Below, piece by piece: positions 7,259 to 13,444 of a stretch of DNA of 16,281 nt. Source of the stretch: Holophagales bacterium UBA2201. GTDB taxonomy: Bacteria; Acidobacteriota; Thermoanaerobaculia; UBA2201. The stretch lies in NCBI GenBank assembly GCA_002327305.1, contig DCUZ01000070.1, positions 60,402 to 76,682 on the forward strand, written 5' to 3'. Every line of letters begins with the position of its first letter. Position 1 is the stretch's first letter. Below the pieces are notes generated by a model, which ran no database searches, was not told the DNA's origin, and was given only the letters and a program-made list of their open reading frames with translations. A program made the translations under genes and the position numbers.

Positions 7259-7280
7259 CGGGCCGGCGGTGCCGCCCGTC
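7257..7280 (+). terminator. GC-rich hairpin at the end of the NIF3-family gene
   Basis: GACGGGC (7257-7263) pairs with GCCCGTC (7274-7280), with an inner GGC/GCC extension and a GGT loop. The stem starts inside the stop codon. No U-tract follows, so it is at most a weak or factor-dependent terminator or an mRNA 3'-end protector. Confidence 0.45.
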
Positions 7281-7308
7281 AAGGCTGAAGGCTGAAGGCC
7301 TAAGGCGG
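7281..7308 (+). repeat. 7-bp phased array, word AAGGCTG
   Basis: Four heptamers in exact phase directly after the hairpin: AAGGCTG, AAGGCTG, AAGGCCT, AAGGCGG, then a partial AAGGCT one base out of phase. It lies in the convergent gap between the NIF3-family gene and the 77-residue membrane protein gene. Confidence 0.8.
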
Positions 7309-7330
7309 GAAGGCTCCCCCACCCTGCCGG

Positions 7331-7351
7331 CAGCTCGTAGCTCGCAGCTTG
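7331..7351 (+). repeat. 7-bp phased array, word YAGCTCG
   Basis: Three heptamers in phase: CAGCTCG, TAGCTCG, CAGCTTG, preceded by the perfect palindrome CTGCCGGCAG (7324-7333). The word is unrelated to AAGGCTG, 22 bases earlier. Confidence 0.65.
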
Positions 7352-7392
7352 GGCAAAACGCTGCTTTATTGGTCCGCTTGATGCCCGCCGCG

Positions 7393-7626
7393 TCAGAACC
7401 ACCACCAGCGTTTGCCGATCCAATGCCAGAACTCATCTCCCGCCTTCGCGGCGCCACAACCAAACAGAAGAACCGAAGCCAGACATATGACCAGAAACAC
7501 CGTCAACGAGGAATCAACGTCATGAAACTGAACCGCACTTCCAATCCCGATCACAGCGCCGAAGAAGGCGCCGCAGCCGAACCTTACGGCATGGGCAGTC
7601 TTATCCGACCTGAGCGGGTTATTCAT
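7393..7626 (-). CDS. Small two-helix membrane protein, unknown function
   Basis: Seventy-seven residues with two hydrophobic helices (about 16-33 and 42-60) joined by a short acidic loop, and an aromatic basic C-terminus (FWHWIGKRWWWF). The tail reads GDEFWHWI followed by a Trp run, reminiscent of small uncharacterised membrane proteins in many bacteria. ATG start with GGAGAG just upstream. It follows the periplasmic repeat-protein gene by 25 bases on the same strand and is probably the last gene of that unit. Hydrophobic pattern, ribosome-binding site and placement favour a real gene. No function is proposed. Confidence 0.68.
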   Translation of the reverse strand: MNNPLRSDKTAHAVRFGCGAFFGAVIGIGSAVQFHDVDSSLTVFLVICLASVLLFGCGAAKAGDEFWHWIGKRWWWF

Positions 7627-7651
7627 CTCTCTCCGAGCAACCGTCTTCCGG

Positions 7652-8467
7652 CTACCGGCCGGCCGGCCGGAGGGCTTCCAGCTCCTCCCGCATCTGTTCC
7701 CGGTCTTTCGCCATTTCCGGCGCCCCTTTCAGGTCCTCGCTTCGGAGGGACTGCTCCAGGGCGGAGCGGGCGCATTCGATGCTCCCCTGCTGGTAGAACG
7801 CCTTGGCCAGGAGGTAGTAGGGGTGGTAGTCGGTGAACCACATGCCGTAGACGCGGCTTTTGGCCTCCGGCTTGGCCTTCTTGTCGAGGGCGCGGTAGAG
7901 GTGCCGGACGCCGGCGTCGTACATCCCCTCCCGGATGAAGGCCCGGGACGCCTCGTAATCGTAATGCCATGGATGGAGGGTCCGGTCGGCCTGTTCGGGC
8001 AGGCCGCACCGTTTTCGCACATCCGTGAGGATGCGCTCCTGCTGCTCCCGGGCCGCGGGGACCGGAGCGGGGGCGCCCAGGCAGGCCTCGGCGCTCTCCC
8101 GGACGGCGCGCCCCGCCTCCCCCGTCGATTCCTCCGCTTTCAGGGCGTCGTCGAGGTATTTCCCGGCCATCTCCCGGTCCCCCATCCGGCACAGGCACTC
8201 GGCCAGCATGAGGCGGGGCAGGTACTCCACCGTCGTGACGGCGTCGGCCTTGACGGCGATGCCGCCCTCGGGGTTCGCCCGCAGGGCCTCCAGGAAGTAG
8301 TAGGCGGCCTGGGCCCAGCGGCCCGCCGCCCGCTCGTCCACCCCCTTGCGGTAGGTCTCCAACCAGCCCGACTCCCCGGCCCCAAAGGCGGCTCCCGCCA
8401 GCGACAGGAGGATAAAGAAAGCGGGGGCGCGGCGAACCGCGCCCCCGCCGGATGACTGAGCGGTCAT
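7652..8467 (-). CDS. Exported helical-repeat (TPR-like) protein
   Basis: A 271-residue protein with a Sec signal peptide: basic RR at 12-13, hydrophobic core to about 27, probable cleavage near AFGA at 27-30. The mature part is alpha-helical, with repeat-like segments such as RWAQAAYYFLEALRANPEG, LMLAECLCRMGDREMAGKYLDDALK and LAKAFYQQGSIECARSALEQSL, the large/small residue pattern of tetratricopeptide repeats. Periplasmic scaffolding is the likely role; the partner is unknown. The start is ATG, overlapping the stop of the barrel-protein gene by one base (TGATG), which indicates translational coupling. A longer upstream frame to 9073 is a shadow inside the barrel gene. Confidence 0.85.
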   Translation of the reverse strand: MTAQSSGGGAVRRAPAFFILLSLAGAAFGAGESGWLETYRKGVDERAAGRWAQAAYYFLEALRANPEGGIAVKADAVTTVEYLPRLMLAECLCRMGDREMAGKYLDDALKAEESTGEAGRAVRESAEACLGAPAPVPAAREQQERILTDVRKRCGLPEQADRTLHPWHYDYEASRAFIREGMYDAGVRHLYRALDKKAKPEAKSRVYGMWFTDYHPYYLLAKAFYQQGSIECARSALEQSLRSEDLKGAPEMAKDREQMREELEALRPAGR

Positions 8468-9813
8468 CAGAACCGGACGATGGCCGAGAGCATGATCCGG
8501 TCGAGGGTGCTGTCGAAAGAACCGTAATAGGAGGCCGTGTAGCTCCCCAGGTCGGGGTCCCAATCGTCCCAGGTCCCCTGCTGGCTTTCGGTGTCGGCCT
8601 TGGTGTGGACATAGGCGATGTCGAACTGGAAGTTCTTGTAGGCGAACCCCGTTCCCAGGGTGTAGCCCGTGGACTCGGGCTGTTCGCCGCCCCAGAAGTA
8701 GGAGGCGATCTGGTCCTCCTGGAAGTAGCCGGCGCGGAAGGGGATCACGGCGTTGTTGGCCAGGACGAGAGCGTACTCGAACCCCAGGCGGATGGAGGTG
8801 ACATCGAACTGGCGGTCGAAATAGAGGTACGGGAACGTGGTGTCCTCGTACAGGGGATCGTCCCAGTCCACCTTGCCCTCCGACCAGGAGCGCTCGGAGT
8901 AGTCGAGGGCCAGGGTGATGGCGGAGGTGGGGCGCCAGGCCACGCCGAGGCCCCAGCCGGAAGGCCATTCGACGGTGGCGGCATAGGGATCGTCGCCGAA
9001 GTAATAGTCGGCGTCGGCTTCGAAGCCGCTGTGATAGACCCCTCCGAGGGCGAAGGTGTCGGTGATCTTCCACAGGAAACCGAGGTCGAAGTAGAGGTCG
9101 TTGAATTCATACCCCTGCGATTCCCGCCAGGCGCCGGCGTCCGTGCCGCCGCTGGAGTTCTGGTAGCGATAGCTGATGTCCCGGTTCAGCGTTACGTCGG
9201 CCACCAGATAGTTGATGGAGATCCCCAAATGGAACTTGGGGCTGAGGTCGGAGGCCACGCTGAGGGTGTAGGCGTCGATGCCTCCGCTGAATTTGCTTTC
9301 CACGCTCCAGGCCTCCGTCTCGGTGTAGAGGGGCGTGCCCTGGGCGTTGGACCATTCCCGATAATAGGTGTAGTCGTTGTCCACATTGGGGAAATTGGAG
9401 AGGCGGCCGTAGGAGAACTGCGTCACCAGGAAGCGGTTCCCCATCTCGAACGGGTAGAGGAACGAGGCGAAGGAGAGGGCGTCGTAGTCCAGATCGGCCT
9501 TGTCGTCCAGGTCCTCATAGGTATAGGAGAGGCCGGCGTCATGGAAGATGTAGCTGCCTTCGTCACGGTATTCCACTTCTCCCGTGTAGGTGTCGTACAC
9601 CAGGGACGCCTCGGGCCGGGTGAGCTGGGCCAGACCGGCGGGGTTCCATGAGGCGGCGGTGGCGTCGTCGGCGATGGCGGTGAAGGCGCCCCCCATCCCC
9701 ATGGCCCGGGCCCCGGCGCCCATGATATTGAAGGCGCCGCGGTTGACGCTCTGGGCCGACAGCAGTCCGGCCAGGCACACGAATACCACGGTCAATAGCA
9801 GGATTTTCTTCAT
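8467..9813 (-). CDS. Outer-membrane beta-barrel protein, OMPP1/FadL or PorV-like
   Basis: A 448-residue protein with a classical signal peptide (MKKILLLTVVFVCLAGLLSA, then QSVNRG). The N-terminus of the mature chain has the Gly/Ala-rich signature GAGARAMGMGGAFTAIADD followed by ATAASWNPAGLA, typical of OMPP1/FadL/TodX transporters and PorV/PorQ proteins. Many alternating aromatic beta-strands follow, and the chain ends in the BAM-type IVRF with terminal Phe. Substrate unknown; hydrophobic-compound uptake (FadL-like) or a secretion accessory role (PorV-like) are the family options. ATG start behind AAGGAGG (five-base spacer). It is first in a three-gene unit with the repeat protein and the 77-residue membrane protein. 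The frame runs upstream to 10257, but that is antisense shadow in queC. Confidence 0.9.
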   Translation of the reverse strand: MKKILLLTVVFVCLAGLLSAQSVNRGAFNIMGAGARAMGMGGAFTAIADDATAASWNPAGLAQLTRPEASLVYDTYTGEVEYRDEGSYIFHDAGLSYTYEDLDDKADLDYDALSFASFLYPFEMGNRFLVTQFSYGRLSNFPNVDNDYTYYREWSNAQGTPLYTETEAWSVESKFSGGIDAYTLSVASDLSPKFHLGISINYLVADVTLNRDISYRYQNSSGGTDAGAWRESQGYEFNDLYFDLGFLWKITDTFALGGVYHSGFEADADYYFGDDPYAATVEWPSGWGLGVAWRPTSAITLALDYSERSWSEGKVDWDDPLYEDTTFPYLYFDRQFDVTSIRLGFEYALVLANNAVIPFRAGYFQEDQIASYFWGGEQPESTGYTLGTGFAYKNFQFDIAYVHTKADTESQQGTWDDWDPDLGSYTASYYGSFDSTLDRIMLSAIVRF

Positions 9814-9850
9814 GTCAACCTCCTTGGGATTTCGATGCACCATTGAATGA

Positions 9851-9859
9851 ATTATAGCA
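9851..9859 (-). promoter_or_regulatory. Extended -10 promoter of the barrel-protein unit
   Basis: On the minus strand the sequence reads TGCTATAAT: a perfect TATAAT with the TGn extension. No good -35 at 17 bases; a TTGACC lies 13 bases upstream, which is too close. Predicted transcript start is near 9844, a leader of about 30 bases holding AAGGAGG. Confidence 0.65.
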
Positions 9860-9871
9860 TAGGAGCAGGGG

Positions 9872-10561
9872 TCAATCGGGACACTCCACGCCCGCCTCCG
9901 CGAACCCCTTCCGGCGGAGGCGGCAGGAGTCGCAGAAGCCGCAGGGGCGGCCGTCCGGCGCGGGGTCGTAGCAGGACCAGGTGAGGGCAAAATCGAGCCC
10001 CAGATCGCGCCCCAGAAGGACGATCTGACGCTTGTCCTGGTCCAAAAGCGGCGCCTCCACCCGCACGACCCGCCCCTCCGCCCCCGCCTTCGTGCCCCGT
10101 TCGAGGACGGCCCTGAAGGCCTCGATGAACCCCGCCCTGCAGTCGGGGTAACCGGAGTAGTCCACGGCGTTGACGCCGATCCAGATCTCGTCCATCCCCC
10201 TCCCCTCCGCCACGGCGGCCGCCATGGAGAGGAAGACCAGGTTGCGCGCCGGGACATAGGTGGCGGGGATGGAGCGGTCCGGCGGGCGGCGGCGCGGAAC
10301 GGCGACGGCCGGGTCCGTCAGGGCCGACCCCGGGAAAAGCCCCGCCGGCAGGTCCAGGACGAGATGCTCCTCCACGGCGAGGGCGCCGCCGAGGGCCCGG
10401 GCCCTCTCCACCTCCACGGCGTGGCGCTGGCCGTAGGCGAAGGTGAGGGCCGACACCCCCCGCCCCCGGCGCCGGGCGAGGAGGGCGCAGACGGCGGAGT
10501 CGAGGCCGCCGGAGAGGAGGACCAGGGCGCGGGGGCGGGAGGCGGAAGGCGGAGCGGTCAT
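9872..10561 (-). CDS. queC: 7-cyano-7-deazaguanine synthase QueC
   Basis: ATP-dependent conversion of 7-carboxy-7-deazaguanine to preQ0 in queuosine synthesis; cytoplasmic. 229 residues. The PP-loop SGGLDS is at 17-22, ATYVPARN binds nucleotide, and the zinc site uses C197, C207, C210 and C213 in SCYDPAPDGRPCGFCDSC. ATG start overlapping the stop of the sigma-54 activator by four bases (ATGA), so it is translationally coupled as the last gene of the six-gene operon. queD, queE and queF are not in the window, and no preQ1 riboswitch is seen. The domain evidence is unambiguous. Confidence 0.95.
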   Translation of the reverse strand: MTAPPSASRPRALVLLSGGLDSAVCALLARRRGRGVSALTFAYGQRHAVEVERARALGGALAVEEHLVLDLPAGLFPGSALTDPAVAVPRRRPPDRSIPATYVPARNLVFLSMAAAVAEGRGMDEIWIGVNAVDYSGYPDCRAGFIEAFRAVLERGTKAGAEGRVVRVEAPLLDQDKRQIVLLGRDLGLDFALTWSCYDPAPDGRPCGFCDSCRLRRKGFAEAGVECPD

Positions 10562-11532
10562 CGCTCGATGGCGTATTTCTTCCGCTTCTCGATCAGCGTC
10601 TTCCGGCTGATGCCGAGGATGCGGGCGGCGCGGGTGTTGTTCCCGCGGGTGAACACCAGGATCTCGCGGATGTACGCCCCCTCCAGCCGTTCGAGGTCCC
10701 ACTTCTGCGCAAAGGCCGCCTGGACCAGGTCCTCCTCCAGGAAGGCGTCCGAGGGGAGGTGCTCGGGCTGGAGCCGCCGGTCGTCGCAGACGATGACGGC
10801 CCGCTCCAGGACGTTGTGCAGTTCCCGCAGGTTGCCCCGCCAGGGGTAGCGCATCAGGATGGTGTGGGTCTCCTGGGCGATGGCGCGCACCGGCTTGCGG
10901 TACTGCTGGGCCAGTTCGCGCACCATCCGGAGGCTCAGGAGGGGGAGGTCCTCCCGCCGCTCCCGCAGGGGGGGGAGGACGAAGGTCATGATGTTGATGC
11001 GGTAAAACAGGTCCTTGCGGAAGAAGCCCTCCCGGACGAGGGCCTGCAAATCCAGGTTGGAGGAACAGAGGATGCGGGAGTCCAGCCGGATCGGCACGTG
11101 CCCTCCGAGACGGGTGAACTCCTTCTCCTCGATGACCCGCAGGAGCTTGGCCTGCATGGGGAGCGGGAGGGAACCCACCTCGTCCAGGTAGAGGGTCCCG
11201 CCCTCGGCGGCCTCCACCTTCCCCGGCTTGGCTTCCTTCGCATCGGTGAAGGCCCCCTTTTCGAACCCGAACAATTCGCTCTCGAAGAGGTCGCCGGGGA
11301 GGTTGGCGCAGTCGATCTTGACGAAGGGCCGCTCCCGGCGATGCCCCAGGGCGTGGATGGCTTCGGCCATTCTCCCCTTTCCGACGCCGCTTTCGCCCAG
11401 GAGGAGGACCGTCACATCCAGCCTCAGCACCGCCTGGACCTGCTTCAGGAGGGCCTTGAAGGACGGGTTGTGCGTGGGGAAGCGCCGGAAAAGGTCAGCG
11501 GTCCTCGAAACCCGCGCCGGCATCGGCGGCAT
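10558..11532 (-). CDS. Sigma-54 activator (AAA+ plus Fis-type HTH), no receiver
   Basis: Enhancer-binding protein that remodels sigma-54 RNA polymerase for open-complex formation. 324 residues: a very short N-terminus (about 20), the AAA+ domain, and a C-terminal Fis-like helix-turn-helix (NNTRAARILGISRKTLIEK). Walker A is GESGVGKG (46-53), with Gly where Glu is usual. The sigma-54-contacting loop reads GAFTDA (93-98) instead of GAFTGA. Walker B is TLYLDEVG and WRGNLREL marks sensor II. No receiver, GAF or PAS domain, so the input must come from another protein or from its level. Start ATG at 11532 overlaps rsfS by 38 bases; ATG at 11523 is an alternative with G-rich sequence about eight bases upstream. 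Located between rsfS and queC; its target promoter is not evident here. Confidence 0.93.
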   Translation of the reverse strand: MPPMPARVSRTADLFRRFPTHNPSFKALLKQVQAVLRLDVTVLLLGESGVGKGRMAEAIHALGHRRERPFVKIDCANLPGDLFESELFGFEKGAFTDAKEAKPGKVEAAEGGTLYLDEVGSLPLPMQAKLLRVIEEKEFTRLGGHVPIRLDSRILCSSNLDLQALVREGFFRKDLFYRINIMTFVLPPLRERREDLPLLSLRMVRELAQQYRKPVRAIAQETHTILMRYPWRGNLRELHNVLERAVIVCDDRRLQPEHLPSDAFLEEDLVQAAFAQKWDLERLEGAYIREILVFTRGNNTRAARILGISRKTLIEKRKKYAIER

Positions 11533-11833
11533 CCCCCCAGAAGGTCTCCAGGGCGTAGTACTCGCGCGCCTGGGGTTGAAAAATATGCACCACCACGTCC
11601 AAATAATCCATCAGGATCCAGGTGCCGGGCTGCTGTCCCTCGATGGAGAGGGGGAGGACCCGTTCCCCCTTGAGGGCCTCGTGGATGGCGTCGCCGATGG
11701 CCTTCGCCTGCCGCGCGTTGGCGGCGGTGCAGAGGACGAAGTAGTCGCTGACGGCGGACACCTCCCGCAGGTCGAGGACCTTCACGGCCTCGCCCTTTTT
11801 TTCGTCCATGCAGGCGCGGATGCGCCGGACCAA
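11495..11833 (-). CDS. rsfS: Ribosomal silencing factor RsfS
   Basis: Binds uL14 on the 50S subunit and blocks joining with 30S when nutrients are low (RsfS/DUF143 family). The family pattern is clear: KVLDLREVSAVSDYFVLCTA, then WILMDYLDVVVHIFQPQAREYYALETFWGDA. The span given begins at the nearest canonical start, a TTG at 11833, but nothing resembling a ribosome-binding site precedes it or the inner ATG at 11809. The only good one, GGGAGG at 11855-11860, sits six bases before an in-frame ATC at 11846-11848, which would give five more residues and the N-terminal helix length typical of the family. nadD lies directly upstream, and the sigma-54 activator gene overlaps the 3' end by 38 bases. 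Confidence 0.92.
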   Translation of the reverse strand: MVRRIRACMDEKKGEAVKVLDLREVSAVSDYFVLCTAANARQAKAIGDAIHEALKGERVLPLSIEGQQPGTWILMDYLDVVVHIFQPQAREYYALETFWGDAADAGAGFEDR

Positions 11834-11845
11834 CGATCGTGCGTC

Positions 11846-11860
11846 GATGTCAGACCTCCC
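11846..11860 (-). promoter_or_regulatory. Ribosome-binding site with possible ATC start for rsfS
   Basis: On the minus strand: GGGAGG, then TCTGAC, then ATC. The TGA stop of nadD lies in the spacer, one base before the ATC. This spacing is ideal for initiation at ATC and poor for the TTG 13 bases beyond it. Confidence 0.5.
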
Positions 11861-12464
11861 GGTAAAGCTGGTGGATCCTGATGTATTGTACCGCGGCGGC
11901 GGGCATCCAGCCGCGCGGGATCCGTCCGGCGGCGAGGGCTTCGCGGAGAAGCGTGGACGACGTCCCGACCCTGGGATGGACGAAGGGGAGGACCCGGCGG
12001 CCCCATTCCCGCGCGAGGAAAGGGGGGAGGGCCTCGCGATGCGCCTCCGCCCCCGGACGCGCCAGGACGATGAGGCGGGCCAGGTCCAGGATCCGTTCCG
12101 GCTCCCGCCAGGTGTGGAACTGGAGGAGCGAGTCGGACCCGAGGATGAGATACAGTTCGCCCTCGAGGATGGAACGGAAGTGGGCGAGCGTCTCCACCGT
12201 GGCGGTCCCCGGCCGGTGGAGTTCGTACGGGGAGAGGACCAGCCCGGGATGGGGGGCGAGGCACCGGGCCAGGCAGGCGAACCGGTGGAAGGGGTCCTCG
12301 AAGCGCCGCCCCGTCTTGTGGGGCGGCCGGGCGGCGGGAAGATAGACGACCCGGTCCAGGCGGAACCGGCGCCGGGCCGCGGCCACCGGGCGGATGTGCC
12401 CCCAGTGGACGGGGTTGAAACTTCCGCCGAAAAGGGCCGTCCGGCTCACCGGGTCAGCGCCCAT
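11850..12464 (-). CDS. nadD: Nicotinate-nucleotide adenylyltransferase NadD
   Basis: Transfers AMP from ATP to nicotinate mononucleotide in NAD biosynthesis. 204 residues. Nucleotidyltransferase motif GGSFNPVHWGH at 13-23; VVYLPAARPPHK contacts substrate; GTSSTLLRE near the C-terminus is the (I/T)SSTxxR motif. ATG at 12464 is preferred because AAGGAGG lies four bases upstream, within the obg coding end. A GTG at 12449 would give a four-base GTGA overlap with the obg stop and an N-terminus of more usual length, but has no ribosome-binding site. The neighbours obg and rsfS are a common bacterial association. Confidence 0.94.
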   Translation of the reverse strand: MGADPVSRTALFGGSFNPVHWGHIRPVAAARRRFRLDRVVYLPAARPPHKTGRRFEDPFHRFACLARCLAPHPGLVLSPYELHRPGTATVETLAHFRSILEGELYLILGSDSLLQFHTWREPERILDLARLIVLARPGAEAHREALPPFLAREWGRRVLPFVHPRVGTSSTLLREALAAGRIPRGWMPAAAVQYIRIHQLYREV

Positions 12465-13441
12465 AGGACCTCCTTCAATTTCCGGATCCCCTCGCCGCTG
12501 ACGGCGGAGACGGCCAGGAACCGCAGGCGCTTCCGGCGCGCCCCGGCCTTTACCGTCGCCACTGCCCCCTCCGCCGGACCGGCGTCGCCCTTGGTGGCCA
12601 CCACCAGGCGCACCTTCTTCGCCAGAGCGGGAGCATACTCCTTCAGCTCCTGCTCCAGGGTCTCCATGGCCCGATCGAGGTCCTCCGTGAAGGGGTCCAC
12701 CAGGTGAACGAGACAGCGGCAGCGCTCCGCGTGGCGGAGGAACTGCAGACCCAGCCCCTGCCCCAGGTGGGCCCCTTCGATGAGGCCGGGGATCTCGGCC
12801 GCCACGAGGGTACGGCCGTCCCCGCAATCCACCACCCCGAGATAGGGCTTGAGGGTGGTGAAGGGATAGGGGGCGATCTTGGGCCGCGCCGCGGAGAGGG
12901 CGGAGAGGAGTGTGGACTTCCCGGCGTTGGGGAGCCCCACGAACCCCACGTCGGAGATGAGCTTCAACTCCAGCCGGAGGGTTCGGGCCTCCCCCTCTTC
13001 TCCGGGTCGGGCGAACCGCGGGGACCGGTTGACGGAGCTCTTGAAGGAGGCGTTCCCCCTCCCGCCCCTGCCCCCTTTCGCCACCACGAGCGTCTGTCCC
13101 TCCCCCGTCAGGTCTCCCAGGCACTCCCCCGATTCCGCGTCATAGGCCAGGGTCCCCAGGGGCACTTCCAAGGTCAGATTCCCCCCCCGGGCCCCGCTCC
13201 TCAGGGAGCCCTCCCCGGGCGCCCCCTTTCCCGCCCGCTGGTGGGGGTACTTCTGGAAATGGAAGAGGGTGTTGTAGCGCGAGGTGGCTTTCAAGATGAC
13301 GGAGCCGCCGTCCCCCCCGTTCCCCCCCGAAGGGCCTCCCCGGGGGACGAACTTCTCCCGCCGGAAGGCGACGCAGCCGTTCCCGCCGCGCCCCGCCTCG
13401 ATGTGGATGACGGCCTGGTCGACGAAGACGATCTCCTGCAT
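12446..13441 (-). CDS. obg: GTPase Obg (CgtA/ObgE)
   Basis: Essential GTPase of late 50S assembly and stress control. 331 residues: the glycine-rich Obg fold (about 1-160, with GRGGNGCVAFRREKF and PSGGNGGDGGSV) then the G domain. G1 is GLPNAGKST (169-177); G2 lies in YPFTTLKPYLG. G3 reads EIPGLIEGA, with Glu216 where Asp is standard. G4 reads TKGD (283-286), with Thr for Asn. SAVSGEG is G5. The optional C-terminal domain of longer Obg proteins is absent. ATG start, three bases after the stop of the HD gene, with a weak GGGGGTAGG upstream. rplU and rpmA, frequent partners, are not adjacent here. Confidence 0.95.
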   Translation of the reverse strand: MQEIVFVDQAVIHIEAGRGGNGCVAFRREKFVPRGGPSGGNGGDGGSVILKATSRYNTLFHFQKYPHQRAGKGAPGEGSLRSGARGGNLTLEVPLGTLAYDAESGECLGDLTGEGQTLVVAKGGRGGRGNASFKSSVNRSPRFARPGEEGEARTLRLELKLISDVGFVGLPNAGKSTLLSALSAARPKIAPYPFTTLKPYLGVVDCGDGRTLVAAEIPGLIEGAHLGQGLGLQFLRHAERCRCLVHLVDPFTEDLDRAMETLEQELKEYAPALAKKVRLVVATKGDAGPAEGAVATVKAGARRKRLRFLAVSAVSGEGIRKLKEVLWALTR

Positions 13442-13444
13442 CGC

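Noticed and set aside
6350..7351. CRISPR array as explanation of the short repeats
   Set aside because: Repeats are 7-8 bp with no spacers and no cas genes are present.
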